A DNA stretch of 11,475 bases, from NCBI GenBank assembly GCA_031279895.1, contig JAITHR010000009.1, positions 1 through 11,475 on the forward strand. The letters are read 5' to 3'. A program made the position numbers and the translations under genes. The DNA comes from Spirochaetaceae bacterium. Its GTDB lineage: Bacteria > Spirochaetota > Spirochaetia > Treponematales > Breznakiellaceae. This document shows, piece after piece, positions 1 to 8,279 of this stretch. The notes below the pieces were generated by a model. The model worked only from the letters and a program-made list of their open reading frames with translations, was not told where the DNA came from and did no database searches. Position 1 is the first letter of the stretch. The number at the start of each line of letters is the position of its first letter.

Positions 1-169
1 ACAGAATCATCAACCCGCCGGCGGCGCAGCCTCCGGCTGTTTTAAACGGCTTCCTGCGAATCGCGGCAAAGCCGGCGCAGACAGCTTAGAAGCGCGGGCC
101 GGAGGCTGTGAAACCGTCGGAGACGGCGCGAGAGCGTAGCCGCGCCTAAACAGCAACCAGTGAAGTAAA

Positions 170-204
170 CGGACAGGGTGTTGCACCATTAAGAAACAAC
201 AGTG
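170..204 (-). repeat. GTGTTGCACC repeat unit, left copy 1
   Basis: The 35 nt here differ from the copy at 254-289 by one missing T in a T-run. The same unit occurs, diverged and in opposite orientation, at 11071-11105 and 11128-11162. On the minus strand it reads TGTTGTTTC, then a variable 6-nt block, then GTGCAACACC followed by TGTCCG. The conserved ends around a variable centre suggest either a structured element or one that has been copied and has diverged. Function unknown. Confidence 0.75.
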
Positions 205-253
205 CTGAAGCCGTCGGAGACGGGCCGCGCCTAAGTAGCACTGACTCGCTCAC

Positions 254-289
254 CGGACAGGGTGTTGCACCATTTAAGAAACAACAGTG
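254..289 (-). repeat. GTGTTGCACC repeat unit, left copy 2
   Basis: Second left-flank copy of the unit, one base longer than the copy at 170-204 (CATTTAAG instead of CATTAAG). It continues inward into the module 225-253, which has a close inverted counterpart in the right flank. The candidate promoter of the gene cluster starts about 20 bases downstream. Confidence 0.75.
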
Positions 290-307
290 TTTGGAACAGC
301 CGGAGGC

Positions 308-316
308 TGGTACAAT
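308..316 (+). promoter_or_regulatory. Possible extended -10 promoter upstream of tamB
   Basis: TGG-TACAAT is a good extended -10 element (TGN followed by a hexamer one base from TATAAT). No convincing -35 sits at the right distance: TTGGAA at 291-296 gives a 14-nt spacer, which is too short, and the spacer is the hairpin repeat at 297-309. A second hexamer, TATACT at 331-336, has an even poorer -35. A promoter for the cluster is expected somewhere in 290-468 because no gene lies upstream within the window. Which of these is used, if either, is uncertain. Confidence 0.3.
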
Positions 317-379
317 TTATGGTATGTCTGTATACTCGTCTTTAATCTTCAATTGCGCCGGCGGGAGTAAAGAGGGGTG

Positions 380-393
380 GCATGAAGTCATGC
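380..393. promoter_or_regulatory. 14-nt perfect inverted repeat in the tamB leader
   Basis: GCATGAAGTCATGC is a perfect palindrome-like inverted repeat (5-bp stem GCATG/CATGC around AAGT, or 6 bp around AG). It lies between the candidate promoter and the tamB start and is not part of the GC-rich hairpin family of the flank. It could be a protein-binding operator or an RNA hairpin in the 5' leader. No regulator is identifiable. Confidence 0.35.
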
Positions 394-468
394 GGGTACA
401 CAGGCGGCGCACCGTAGAAAAAAGAAAGGTACGCTAAAGAAAAAAGAAAAAGGAATAATAAAGAGAAT

Positions 469-3400
469 ATGGAAAAAGGGGAAAAAGGGGGGCGCGTGGA
501 AAAAAGAGCGGCGCAGGGTTCGGAGTTTTACCGCCTCTTTCATTTCGGCGGCCAGATCTTCATTTTCGCCGTGCTGGTTATCGCAACAACCGCTCTTCTG
601 CGTCCGCTCCAGGAGGAGGCGCAAAGACGCATGGCCGATTTGCGGGACAGCCTTATCCGTAAGGCCGAAGACGCCCTCCAGATGACCATAACCTACCGCG
701 CTATCGGCCCCTCCCTTTTCGGCACCCTTGACATACGGGACATCAGCGTCTCCCGTAATCCGGCGTCCCCGGCGCTCACGGTTCAGAAAATCAGGATTTC
801 CTATTCCCTGCTCCGGATCCTGCAAGGGGATATGCTCAAGGCCCTCCAGGGTATCCAGATAGAACATCCGGTTATTGCGATAGATACGGAAAAGGACGCG
901 GACCTGTGGAACCTTCTTACCCAAAGCAACACGGATCTTTTTAAGGACGGGTTTCCCCAGATAGACCTGCTGCCCCGGGGCGACCGGTTCCACCTTAAAA
1001 ACGGCGCGGTGCGGATTATCGGCGGGAACGGGCGGTTTGAGGCGGAGAGGCTGGAACTCCGCGTCTCAAGAAAGGAACGCAGGTTCCTGTTCCAGGGCGG
1101 CGTAACCCTGGAATGTACGCTTCCGCGCCTTTTCGGAGAGCCGGCTTCCCTTCGGGGGGCGGTGCGGGCTTCCGGGGAATGCGCCGCGGATTTCACGAGC
1201 GGCAACGCGGTGGCGAACCTCTCGTCCCTTGTGGAAAACCGGTTCGATCTGAAACCGCTTACGGTAAATATCGCGCTGGGAGACACGAAAATCAGCGTAA
1301 AAAAGATACACGACCAGAGCGCGTTTGATTTCTCCGCCGGCTACGACCTTAAAACCCGTGATACAAGCGGGACCTTTGAATGTGAGGGGTTTTCTCCCGG
1401 GGAGATCTTCGGCTTTACCGGCGCGTGGGCGGATTATAATACGTGGCTCACGCCCCGCCTCTCAGGGACCGCTTCGTTCGAGGGGCGGGACGGAGAGGCC
1501 GTCCGGTATACCCTCGACATTTCGGGAAGCCTCCCCGATACGTTTCCCGACGGCGCGTTTCGGATACACGGGACCGGGGACCAAACCGGTATCGAAGCGC
1601 ATACCGCAACCTTGCGCGTTCACCGCGGGGACGTAAGCTTTCAGGGGCGGGCGGACTTTGAGCCGGCGGGGATTCGGGGAACCCTCTCGTTTCGGGACTT
1701 CACGATTTCCGGGCGGGAAACCGTGAACGCGCACTTCAAGGTCATGTCCGAAGACGGGACCATCGCGCTTAAGGGAAACGATATTCAGATCGGCGCGGTC
1801 TCCGGAGCGCGTTTCGAGGGCTCTGTTTCCGTTGAGGAGCGGAGCGTCGTGTTCGGCGCCTCTTTCTCGTACCCCAAACCGAAGGCGGAAAGAGAGGGGG
1901 CTATCGTACTGAACGGATTTCTTGATTACGGGGACTCGCGCTCGGTGGATCTCAACCTTACCCTCGATTCCCTCGGAGCCCTTGAGATACTTGAGTTCGC
2001 GGGCCCGTTCTCGTCCCTGTCCGAACCGGACGGCGCCGCGCCCCTGCGGACGGTCGGGTACGCGGGGGATATAGTGATAGATACCACCCTGTATATTACG
2101 AGCGATTTCAGGCATCTTTCCTACCACGCCTCGCCCCTTGCCATTGCCTTTGAAACCAAGAGCAAAAGCAAAAGCGGAAACAGGGGCGCGGTGTTCACGG
2201 GAACCGTGTCCGGTACGGAAAGATACGCGCACCTCAGCCAGGGACGGATTAGCTGGAGCCGGGGGGAAGAACAGGCGGCACAAGGAGAGGAAGGGGAACA
2301 AGAGGAACAGGGGGAACAGGGGGAACAGGGGGAAACGGAAGAACGGACCGAATCGAACGTCGCGCTTTTCGCCCGGGCCGAATATACGGATATAAAGGAC
2401 ATTTCTTTTTCTGTCGGGGCTATCTATCTGGATACGCCGTATTATTTCGAGGGCGCCGTACTGGATCGGACGTCCGTGAGTATGCAGGGTTTATACGGTC
2501 TTAACGTCTACTTCGGTGCCGATGAAACCGGCGGGTATTCCGGTTATATCGAGATCGAGAACGCGCCTGTTCCCCATCGGGGGAAGACGGCGCATTTCAG
2601 CGTGAAAAGCGCCCTGCGCTACGAGTCGCCGGAATCATGGAATTTCAACCTTGAGCGTTTCGAGATAACCGACGTATACACCTCCCATGCGCTTACCGGC
2701 ACGGCCCTGCGTTTTTCAGGCGGCGCGGATGAAAAGGGGGCGCTGGTACAGGAGATTTTGTTTGACGACGGGCTGGGCGCTCTGCGGGGCGCGGTTTCGG
2801 CGGCATGGAACAGGGATTTTTCGGAGGTCTCCGGGGAAGTGAGCCTGCGGGACGCGGAAGGCGCGGAGCGGTACGCCGTTACCGGCAGGCTCACCGAAAA
2901 GGCGGTTACCCTGTCCCTTGACGGGTCGGAGATGCGGTTCGGACGGTTTGTCCCGCTGCCTTTTAATCCGGTGGTTTCAGGGGAGATGACCCTGGTCTGG
3001 CGGAACACCGAGTCCTTTTCCGCCACGCTGAACCTCGTTTCGTTTTCCGCACTCATCGCCGATACGGAAGCGCGCATAAGCGGCGCGGTTTCTCTGGATA
3101 CGGATCTGGCCCGGGCGGAGGACATCTCCCTGCGCTACGGGAACGCCCTGCTGGATATACCGGCGCTCGAAATCAGCCGGATTAGGAGCGCGGGGTCCGC
3201 GGAAGCCCGATTCCAGATGATAACGACCAGTCAGGACATGGATATGTCTTTTACCGCCGCGGTAACGTTTAAGCCCATAGACTCCTGGTTTAACCTTAAG
3301 GACGCCCTCGTATCTTTTAACGGCGTTATTACCGTGCCGGAGGCGCGGTTTAATACCATGCGTCTGGAAAAGCCCTTTGATGTTGTCTTTTCCAGAACCA

Positions 3401-5034
3401 GTTCCCTCATCGCGGCCTCCGGCGGCCCGGATGATATGATAAGGATGCGGTTAGCCGATACCGGCGATTTCTACGCCGGACTTTCCAAGCCCTCGCCGGT
3501 TCGGGGAACCTTCGTGGGAAACATCGCAAACAATACTATCGAAGCAAAGTCGAACGATCTCTATGTTGACCTCACCGCGTTATGGCAGTTCATTCCCGAC
3601 GAAGTCAAACAAATCGTTGCTATTTCCGGCGGCTTTGTTACCGCCTCCCTGCAAATAACCGGCCCCCTGGGAGATCCGGAGTTCTTTGGAAGCGCCCGGG
3701 GGAACAGCGTGCGCCTGGGGGTGCCGCTGTTTCTGACAAGGCCGGTCCGACCGGTTCCTATTACCGTTACCTTTGAAGGAAACGAAATGTTTTTCGGCCC
3801 CATTCCCGCGTCTGTGGGCCAGGGCAAGGGAACGGTTTCAGGCTCCTTCAAGTTTGACCGGTGGATTCCCAATACGTTTAATCTGGGCATACACGTTCCC
3901 CGTGAAAGCCCGATTCCCTTTGGCCTGGCGCTTATGGGGGTGGCCTCCCACGGCAATGCTTCGGGAGACCTTACCCTATCGTTGGCGGATATGATCCTCG
4001 CCGTCTCCGGTGATTTAACCGCCGATGAGACGGAAATAATCTTAAACGCCGACGAGATCGCCGCGTTCCAGCAATCTCCGGATTCCATACCCCAGCCGCC
4101 AATTCCGGTGGTTATTGATATACTGCTCAAATCCGGCAGAAAGGTGGAAGTGCTCTGGCCCAACGCGGCGTGGCCTATCTTGCAGGCGACTACCGACACG
4201 AGAACCAGCATCAGGCTCAAAAGCGACACCGTTACCCACGACTTTTCGATTGCCGGGAACGCGCACATTCGGGGCGGTGAGATTTTTTATTTCGAGCGGA
4301 GTTTTTATATCCGGCAGGGGGTCATCGCGTTTAATGAAAACCAGAACCGCTTTGAGCCGCGCATTTCGGTCAGGGCGGAAGTGCGGGATCAGGTTAATAC
4401 CGGGCCGGTAACAATAGCCATGATCGTTGACAACGCGCCGCTCCAGTCCTTTACCGCCCGCTTTGAGGCAAGCCCGCCGTTGTCCCAGATAGAAATCTTT
4501 TCTCTTTTAGGGCAGAATATTACCGGCATATCGACTGAAGGGGAATCCGATCAGATCCCTCTCCTTACCTCCGGCACGGATTTTCTGGCATCCTACGTGT
4601 ATAGACGGTTTCAGCGGTGGGTTCGGGATATGACCCCGCTGGATATGCTGAGTTTCCGTACCCAGCTTGGGCAGAACCTGCTTATACAGGGGATACGCAG
4701 AAGTCAGGATCGTGAAACGACCGAGAAAAGCACGAGCGGGATAGGTAACTATTTTGACAACACAACTGTTTTTATAGGTAAATATCTGACGTCGGATATG
4801 TTCTTCCAAGGGATGGTATCTCTGCGCTATAACGAAAACAGAATCGTCTTAAACAGTTTAACCTGGGGGGACTATACGCTCGAACCGGATTTCGGCTTGG
4901 AATTGCGGGGGCCTCTGTTTGATATACAGGTCCATGTGCCGCTGCTCCATTTTGAAAGCCTGTTTGTTGCGGATATTTCGTTTTCTTTGGTACGGAGAAG
5001 ATCGAATTGGGGAGATATGTTCCGATTTCCCTGA
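469..5034 (+). CDS. tamB: TamB-like translocation and assembly module protein (AsmA/DUF490 family)
   Basis: A large (1521 aa) envelope protein predicted to be anchored in the inner membrane and to span the periplasm. TamB proteins are implicated in outer-membrane protein assembly and in lipid transport to the outer membrane. Residues 25-44 form one hydrophobic segment, followed by an AsmA-like start (about 67-145). The long middle consists of alternating beta-type stretches, as expected for the family's extended beta structure. The conserved TamB domain occupies roughly the last 370 residues, including GGEIFYFERSFYIRQG from residue 1269, and SLLGQNITG further on. The C-terminus FRFP is aromatic. 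The start is a choice: ATG 469 has AGGA 14 nt upstream (loose), while an in-frame GTG at 496 follows a G-run; both keep the membrane segment. An acidic EQG repeat interrupts residues 612-623. bamA follows after 104 bases, as in other spirochaetes. Family assignment is firm; the exact substrate is not known. Confidence 0.93.
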   Translation: MEKGEKGGRVEKRAAQGSEFYRLFHFGGQIFIFAVLVIATTALLRPLQEEAQRRMADLRDSLIRKAEDALQMTITYRAIGPSLFGTLDIRDISVSRNPASPALTVQKIRISYSLLRILQGDMLKALQGIQIEHPVIAIDTEKDADLWNLLTQSNTDLFKDGFPQIDLLPRGDRFHLKNGAVRIIGGNGRFEAERLELRVSRKERRFLFQGGVTLECTLPRLFGEPASLRGAVRASGECAADFTSGNAVANLSSLVENRFDLKPLTVNIALGDTKISVKKIHDQSAFDFSAGYDLKTRDTSGTFECEGFSPGEIFGFTGAWADYNTWLTPRLSGTASFEGRDGEAVRYTLDISGSLPDTFPDGAFRIHGTGDQTGIEAHTATLRVHRGDVSFQGRADFEPAGIRGTLSFRDFTISGRETVNAHFKVMSEDGTIALKGNDIQIGAVSGARFEGSVSVEERSVVFGASFSYPKPKAEREGAIVLNGFLDYGDSRSVDLNLTLDSLGALEILEFAGPFSSLSEPDGAAPLRTVGYAGDIVIDTTLYITSDFRHLSYHASPLAIAFETKSKSKSGNRGAVFTGTVSGTERYAHLSQGRISWSRGEEQAAQGEEGEQEEQGEQGEQGETEERTESNVALFARAEYTDIKDISFSVGAIYLDTPYYFEGAVLDRTSVSMQGLYGLNVYFGADETGGYSGYIEIENAPVPHRGKTAHFSVKSALRYESPESWNFNLERFEITDVYTSHALTGTALRFSGGADEKGALVQEILFDDGLGALRGAVSAAWNRDFSEVSGEVSLRDAEGAERYAVTGRLTEKAVTLSLDGSEMRFGRFVPLPFNPVVSGEMTLVWRNTESFSATLNLVSFSALIADTEARISGAVSLDTDLARAEDISLRYGNALLDIPALEISRIRSAGSAEARFQMITTSQDMDMSFTAAVTFKPIDSWFNLKDALVSFNGVITVPEARFNTMRLEKPFDVVFSRTSSLIAASGGPDDMIRMRLADTGDFYAGLSKPSPVRGTFVGNIANNTIEAKSNDLYVDLTALWQFIPDEVKQIVAISGGFVTASLQITGPLGDPEFFGSARGNSVRLGVPLFLTRPVRPVPITVTFEGNEMFFGPIPASVGQGKGTVSGSFKFDRWIPNTFNLGIHVPRESPIPFGLALMGVASHGNASGDLTLSLADMILAVSGDLTADETEIILNADEIAAFQQSPDSIPQPPIPVVIDILLKSGRKVEVLWPNAAWPILQATTDTRTSIRLKSDTVTHDFSIAGNAHIRGGEIFYFERSFYIRQGVIAFNENQNRFEPRISVRAEVRDQVNTGPVTIAMIVDNAPLQSFTARFEASPPLSQIEIFSLLGQNITGISTEGESDQIPLLTSGTDFLASYVYRRFQRWVRDMTPLDMLSFRTQLGQNLLIQGIRRSQDRETTEKSTSGIGNYFDNTTVFIGKYLTSDMFFQGMVSLRYNENRIVLNSLTWGDYTLEPDFGLELRGPLFDIQVHVPLLHFESLFVADISFSLVRRRSNWGDMFRFP
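2302..2337 (+). repeat. In-frame 9-nt tandem repeat in tamB (E/G-E-Q units)
   Basis: Four 9-nt units (GAGGAACAG, then two of GGGGAACAG, then GGGGAAACG) encode residues 612-623, E-E-Q-G-E-Q-G-E-Q-G-E-T, inside a wider Glu/Gln/Gly-rich linker (about 602-628). The unit length is a multiple of three, so copy-number change would alter linker length without a frameshift. It probably forms a disordered acidic loop between beta-rich sections of TamB. Confidence 0.85.
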
Positions 5035-5138
5035 CGACCGAGGCGCCTGCGAGAAAATTGCGGAAAATGCGGGACCGGAGGCGGCGGCCTTCGCCTAAGG
5101 GTAAACCCGCCGGGTGAAAAACAAAAATAGGAGTCTAT
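5035..5138. other. tamB-bamA spacer with small hairpins
   Basis: The 104-nt gap contains no gene. It holds a possible AGGCG/CGCCT stem (5079-5083 with 5092-5096, 8-nt loop) and an ACCC-GCC-GGGT mini-hairpin at 5105-5115, similar in style to the short-stem, 3-nt-loop hairpins of the flanks. No T-run follows either, so an intrinsic terminator is not supported. The hairpins may adjust mRNA stability between the two genes. The bamA ribosome-binding site AGGAG (5129-5133) sits 5 nt before its ATG. Confidence 0.45.
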
Positions 5139-7622
5139 ATGCGTGTGCGTTTGGCGCTGATACTCATGGGATTAGCCGTCTTTTCAGTATTTTCCCAGCA
5201 ATCAGATGATTGGTATCAGGGAAAGCCGGTCAAAGAAATTCTGTTTGAAGGTCTTAAACATGTAAAACTTGCCGAATTGGAAGAAGTGGTGGAGTCCTTT
5301 AAGGGGCGCCTGTTTGACGACGCCCTTTTTTGGGAGCTTCAAGGCAGGCTCTACGCCCTTGAGTATTTTGAAATGATTACTCCCAGCGCGGTGCCGGCAG
5401 ATCCTCTGGGCATAGGGAATGAGGTTATCATCAAATTTACGGTTGTGGAGCGCCCTATCGTATCCCGAATCAATTTGTCTGGAAACAACCACCTGAGACG
5501 GCGGGAGATAATGGAGACCATTTCGATTAAGGTCAACGACGTGGTGAATCAGGTCAAACTGCGCGCCGACGAACTGGCGATTATCAATAAATATCTTGAA
5601 AAAGGCTATCCGGATATTAAGGTCCGTTCCCAAATGGATGTGGGGAATAATTCCACCATGGTCATCACGTTCTTTATCGAAGAGGGCGAGAAAATCGCCA
5701 TAGAATCCCTGAACTTTGAAGGCAATCAGGTATTTTCCACCAAAACACTCAGAAGCCAGCTTTCTCTGAAGCCGAAAGGGATCTTTGTTGACGGCGCGTT
5801 TCAGGAGTCCAAACTATTGGTTGACCAAGATACCGTTATCCAATACTATCGAGACAGGGGATATATTGATGCGGAGCTTGTTGATGTGATGCGGAGTGTA
5901 CAGAAAGATAAAAAAGGAAACAACAACATGACCATCACCTTCAAAATAGTTGAGGGCAGGCAATACCTATTCGGAGGCGTCGTGTTTGAGGGAAACCAGA
6001 TTTTTCCCACCGAAACCTTATCTGAAAAAATTACCTCTAAAGTGGGGGAAGTGGTCAACGCCCGAAAGGTTGAGACCGACCTCCAACGGGTAGCGGATCT
6101 GTACTATGAAAACGGCTATATTTTTAATTCCATAGGAAGAGAGGAAGTACGGGATTCCCAAAACGGTATGGTTACCTATAAAATCCCCATTGTCGAACGG
6201 GGCCGGGCGCATATTGAAAACATCATTGTCAGAGGGAATGCCAAGACCAAACCCCATGTGATTCTGCGGGAGATACCCCTTGAGAGCGGGGATGTTTTCT
6301 CCAAAACCAAAGTCATGGAAGGCTGGCGGAATCTGATGAACCTTCAGTATTTTACGGTGGTCGCCCCCGATACCCCGCCGGGAAGCGAAGACAGCCTTAT
6401 GGACCTGATTTTTAACGTGGAAGAGCAGCCTACGATGGATATTCAAGTGGGCATGAACTTCTCCGGCATTTCGGAGCCGGGACAGGTTCCCATATCCTTT
6501 ATGCTTAAATGGAGCGACCGCAACTTCCTGGGATACGGCAATATGCTGGGGGTGGACCTTAACATCTCTTACTACACGCAAAGCTTTACCGTTGAGTATA
6601 CCCATCGTTGGGTCTTTGGGATTCCCCTGTCCATGAGCTTTGACTTTACCGGCCAGCATACGCGGCGGCTTGGCGCCATGGATAACAATGCGCCGTACTT
6701 CAACGGTGATGAACCTTACGCCTTTCCCGACGGCTTTAATTCCTATGAGGAATACGTCAACGCGAGTAAAACCCCTCCCAGCGAATTTTTAATGCACTAT
6801 GACCAATGGCGATTTTCTTTGGGCGTTTCAACAGGCTACCGTTTTCCCACAATCGCGGGAAACCTGGGATTTGGCGGCGGCGTCCGTTCCGGCATTGTCT
6901 TAAACCAATACGACGAGAGTTTATACCGGGCGTTTGATCCGGCCATTCGTGATCAGAACAATAAATGGACACCGGCCAATTCGGTCTGGACCAGCGTCTC
7001 TTTGGATCAGCGGGACATCTATTACGACCCGTCCAAAGGCTATTACGGGATTCAAAGGTTCGGCTATTACGGCATCTTTCCCATAGAGCTGGAACATTAC
7101 TTCAGAACCGACACCAAAGCCGAGTTCTTCCATACGCTTCTCGCCTTTCAGATTACCGATACCTATATCCTCAAGTTTATCTTTGGTATCCATTCGGGGC
7201 TTTCTTTTATATTCCCCCAGCCGAACCGGGACGCGCCTGCGGTGGAAAACCCGAACAAACTCTCGGTAGACGGTATGTTCGTGGGCAGGGGATGGACCAA
7301 CGAGTATTACATCAAAGGTCTTGCCTTGTGGGAAAACTGGGCGGAAGTGCGGATACCCTTTGTTCCGGGTATGCTGGCGTTTGATCTGTTCTTTGACGCC
7401 GCCGCGGTAAAAGACACGCCCAGGGCGTTCTTCTCCGACTTTTCAATAGAAGATATGCGCTTCAGTCTGGGCGGACAGTTCCGGTTCGCCCTGCCCCAGT
7501 TTCCCATCCGGTTAGGCATTGCCAAACGGTTCAAAGTCGTGGACGGGTCCGTTGAATGGCAGAAGGGGAATATCCTTGACGCGGTAGACCTGGTATTTTC
7601 CTTTGCCATATCAACCTATTAA
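5139..7622 (+). CDS. bamA: Outer membrane protein assembly factor BamA (Omp85)
   Basis: Essential core of the machinery that folds and inserts beta-barrel proteins into the outer membrane; the protein itself resides there. 827 aa, close to T. pallidum BamA (TP0326). Residues 1-20 are a signal peptide with likely cleavage near VFS/QQ. Five POTRA domains follow at about 30-105, 106-185, 186-275, 276-354 and 357-430; several open their second strand with the typical F-E-G or x-x-G-N pattern (LNFEGNQ 191, VVFEGNQ 281, IIVRGN 362). The 16-strand barrel is about 433-827. GRGW at 716-719 sits where the conserved loop-6 R-G motif is expected. A long polar loop (about 511-552) is likely surface exposed. 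The protein ends in Tyr rather than the usual Phe. ATG 5139 is chosen for its AGGAG at 5 nt and the signal peptide. The skp-family gene follows after 30 bases, implying co-transcription. Confidence 0.96.
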   Translation: MRVRLALILMGLAVFSVFSQQSDDWYQGKPVKEILFEGLKHVKLAELEEVVESFKGRLFDDALFWELQGRLYALEYFEMITPSAVPADPLGIGNEVIIKFTVVERPIVSRINLSGNNHLRRREIMETISIKVNDVVNQVKLRADELAIINKYLEKGYPDIKVRSQMDVGNNSTMVITFFIEEGEKIAIESLNFEGNQVFSTKTLRSQLSLKPKGIFVDGAFQESKLLVDQDTVIQYYRDRGYIDAELVDVMRSVQKDKKGNNNMTITFKIVEGRQYLFGGVVFEGNQIFPTETLSEKITSKVGEVVNARKVETDLQRVADLYYENGYIFNSIGREEVRDSQNGMVTYKIPIVERGRAHIENIIVRGNAKTKPHVILREIPLESGDVFSKTKVMEGWRNLMNLQYFTVVAPDTPPGSEDSLMDLIFNVEEQPTMDIQVGMNFSGISEPGQVPISFMLKWSDRNFLGYGNMLGVDLNISYYTQSFTVEYTHRWVFGIPLSMSFDFTGQHTRRLGAMDNNAPYFNGDEPYAFPDGFNSYEEYVNASKTPPSEFLMHYDQWRFSLGVSTGYRFPTIAGNLGFGGGVRSGIVLNQYDESLYRAFDPAIRDQNNKWTPANSVWTSVSLDQRDIYYDPSKGYYGIQRFGYYGIFPIELEHYFRTDTKAEFFHTLLAFQITDTYILKFIFGIHSGLSFIFPQPNRDAPAVENPNKLSVDGMFVGRGWTNEYYIKGLALWENWAEVRIPFVPGMLAFDLFFDAAAVKDTPRAFFSDFSIEDMRFSLGGQFRFALPQFPIRLGIAKRFKVVDGSVEWQKGNILDAVDLVFSFAISTY

Positions 7623-7652
7623 AACCATTACAAGAGGTGGAGTACATAAAAT

Positions 7653-8192
7653 ATGATGAAAAACAAGATTTTCGCGCTCTGCGCGGCGGTGTTATGCTTC
7701 TCCGGTACGCCGGCGGAGACCCAGCAGCTTACACGGTTTGCGGTGGTTGACCTCTCCAAGGTCTATCTCGCGTTTTTTCGGGAATCCCAGGCGGTCAGGG
7801 AATTTGAGGACCAGAGGGATCGCGTTCAGTCCGAGATAGACCGGATGACGAGAGAAATACAGGCCCTCAAAACCGCCCAGCTTAACGCCGAGGCCCAGGG
7901 CGACCGGTCCCAAGCCGTGCGGCTGGAAAACGAGGTGTACCGGAACTCCGAATACCTTAAAGAATACTTCCGCCTTAAAACCGCCGAGCTTGAGGACCGT
8001 AAGCAGAAGCTCACGCAATCGGAGACTTTTTTGGGACAGGTCTATGACGAGATACGCGCTATCGCCGAAAGCGAGGGATATAGCATGGTGCTCAATCTGA
8101 AAGAAAATACGGGCATCCTTTGGTTCAGCCCCACCGTGGATATTACTGATAAGCTCATCCAAAATATGCGCGCTAAAGGGAGCAGACGATAG
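7653..8192 (+). CDS. skp: OmpH/Skp-family periplasmic chaperone
   Basis: A small (179 aa) exported protein. Skp proteins are periplasmic trimers that hold unfolded outer-membrane proteins in a coiled-coil cage and deliver them to BamA. Residues 1-21 form a signal peptide (MMKNKIF, then a hydrophobic core; likely cleavage after GTPA). The two Cys in it do not fit a lipobox, so a lipoprotein is unlikely. FAVVDLSKVYLAFFRES (29-45) matches the family's first strand and turn. Residues 46-125 are charged, heptad-like coiled coil, and TVDITDKLIQNM (161-172) matches the C-terminal strand and helix. The start ATG 7653 has GGAG 10 nt upstream; the adjacent ATG 7656 would differ by only one residue. It sits 30 nt after bamA, the usual bamA-skp pairing. 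The mature protein is of typical Skp size. Confidence 0.9.
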   Translation: MMKNKIFALCAAVLCFSGTPAETQQLTRFAVVDLSKVYLAFFRESQAVREFEDQRDRVQSEIDRMTREIQALKTAQLNAEAQGDRSQAVRLENEVYRNSEYLKEYFRLKTAELEDRKQKLTQSETFLGQVYDEIRAIAESEGYSMVLNLKENTGILWFSPTVDITDKLIQNMRAKGSRR

Positions 8193-8242
8193 CGGTTCGG
8201 CCTACTGACGAATGATTTAAGATTAAGATTGAGAGTGAGATT

Positions 8243-8250
8243 GAGGAGGT
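8243..8250 (+). promoter_or_regulatory. Perfect Shine-Dalgarno, misplaced for the first mutS ATG
   Basis: GAGGAGGT is fully complementary to the 16S rRNA 3' end, yet the first mutS ATG (8280) is 29 nt downstream, too far for normal initiation. In the mutS frame the codon 5 nt after it is ATC (8256), a rare but possible start. In-frame TTG 8241 overlaps the site, and GTG 8235 and TTG 8229 lie upstream of it. The site therefore affects which start is real. Confidence 0.6.
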
Positions 8251-8259
8251 GCCACATCA

Positions 8260-8271
8260 ATTCCGCGGAAT
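8260..8271. promoter_or_regulatory. 12-nt perfect palindrome between Shine-Dalgarno and mutS ATG
   Basis: ATTCCGCGGAAT is self-complementary across all 12 bases. As RNA it could form a 4-bp stem (AUUC/GAAU) around CGCG, which would bring the strong ribosome-binding site closer to the ATG at 8280. It could equally be incidental coding sequence if translation starts at 8256. Confidence 0.4.
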
Positions 8272-8279
8272 CGGGAACT

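Larger units (their letters stand above)
1..309. repeat. Left flanking repeat array (non-coding)
   Basis: This stretch holds no credible gene and is made of short repeated modules. They are hairpins with 5-bp stems and 3-nt loops (27-39, 54-66, 114-126, 211-223, 297-309), two copies of a ~35-nt GTGTTGCACC-containing unit (170-204 and 254-289), and GC-rich linkers such as CCGCGCCTAA at 141-149 and 225-233. Read on the minus strand, the modules occur in the same order as on the plus strand of the right flank (11071-11389). For example, 225-264 in reverse complement matches 11159-11198 at 36 of 40 positions by my count, and 126-147 in reverse complement matches 11191-11212 exactly. The repeats look like a genome-wide intergenic family (inference); I cannot name it. 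Confidence 0.8.

Noticed and set aside
1..309. CRISPR array
   Set aside because: Repeats are few, unequal in spacing, present in both orientations across the window and largely self-complementary; there are no regular unique spacers and no cas genes.
388..993. Antisense open frame over the start of tamB, and similar antisense frames across all four genes
   Set aside because: They are shadows of high-GC coding sequence on the other strand; the sense proteins are clearly recognisable.
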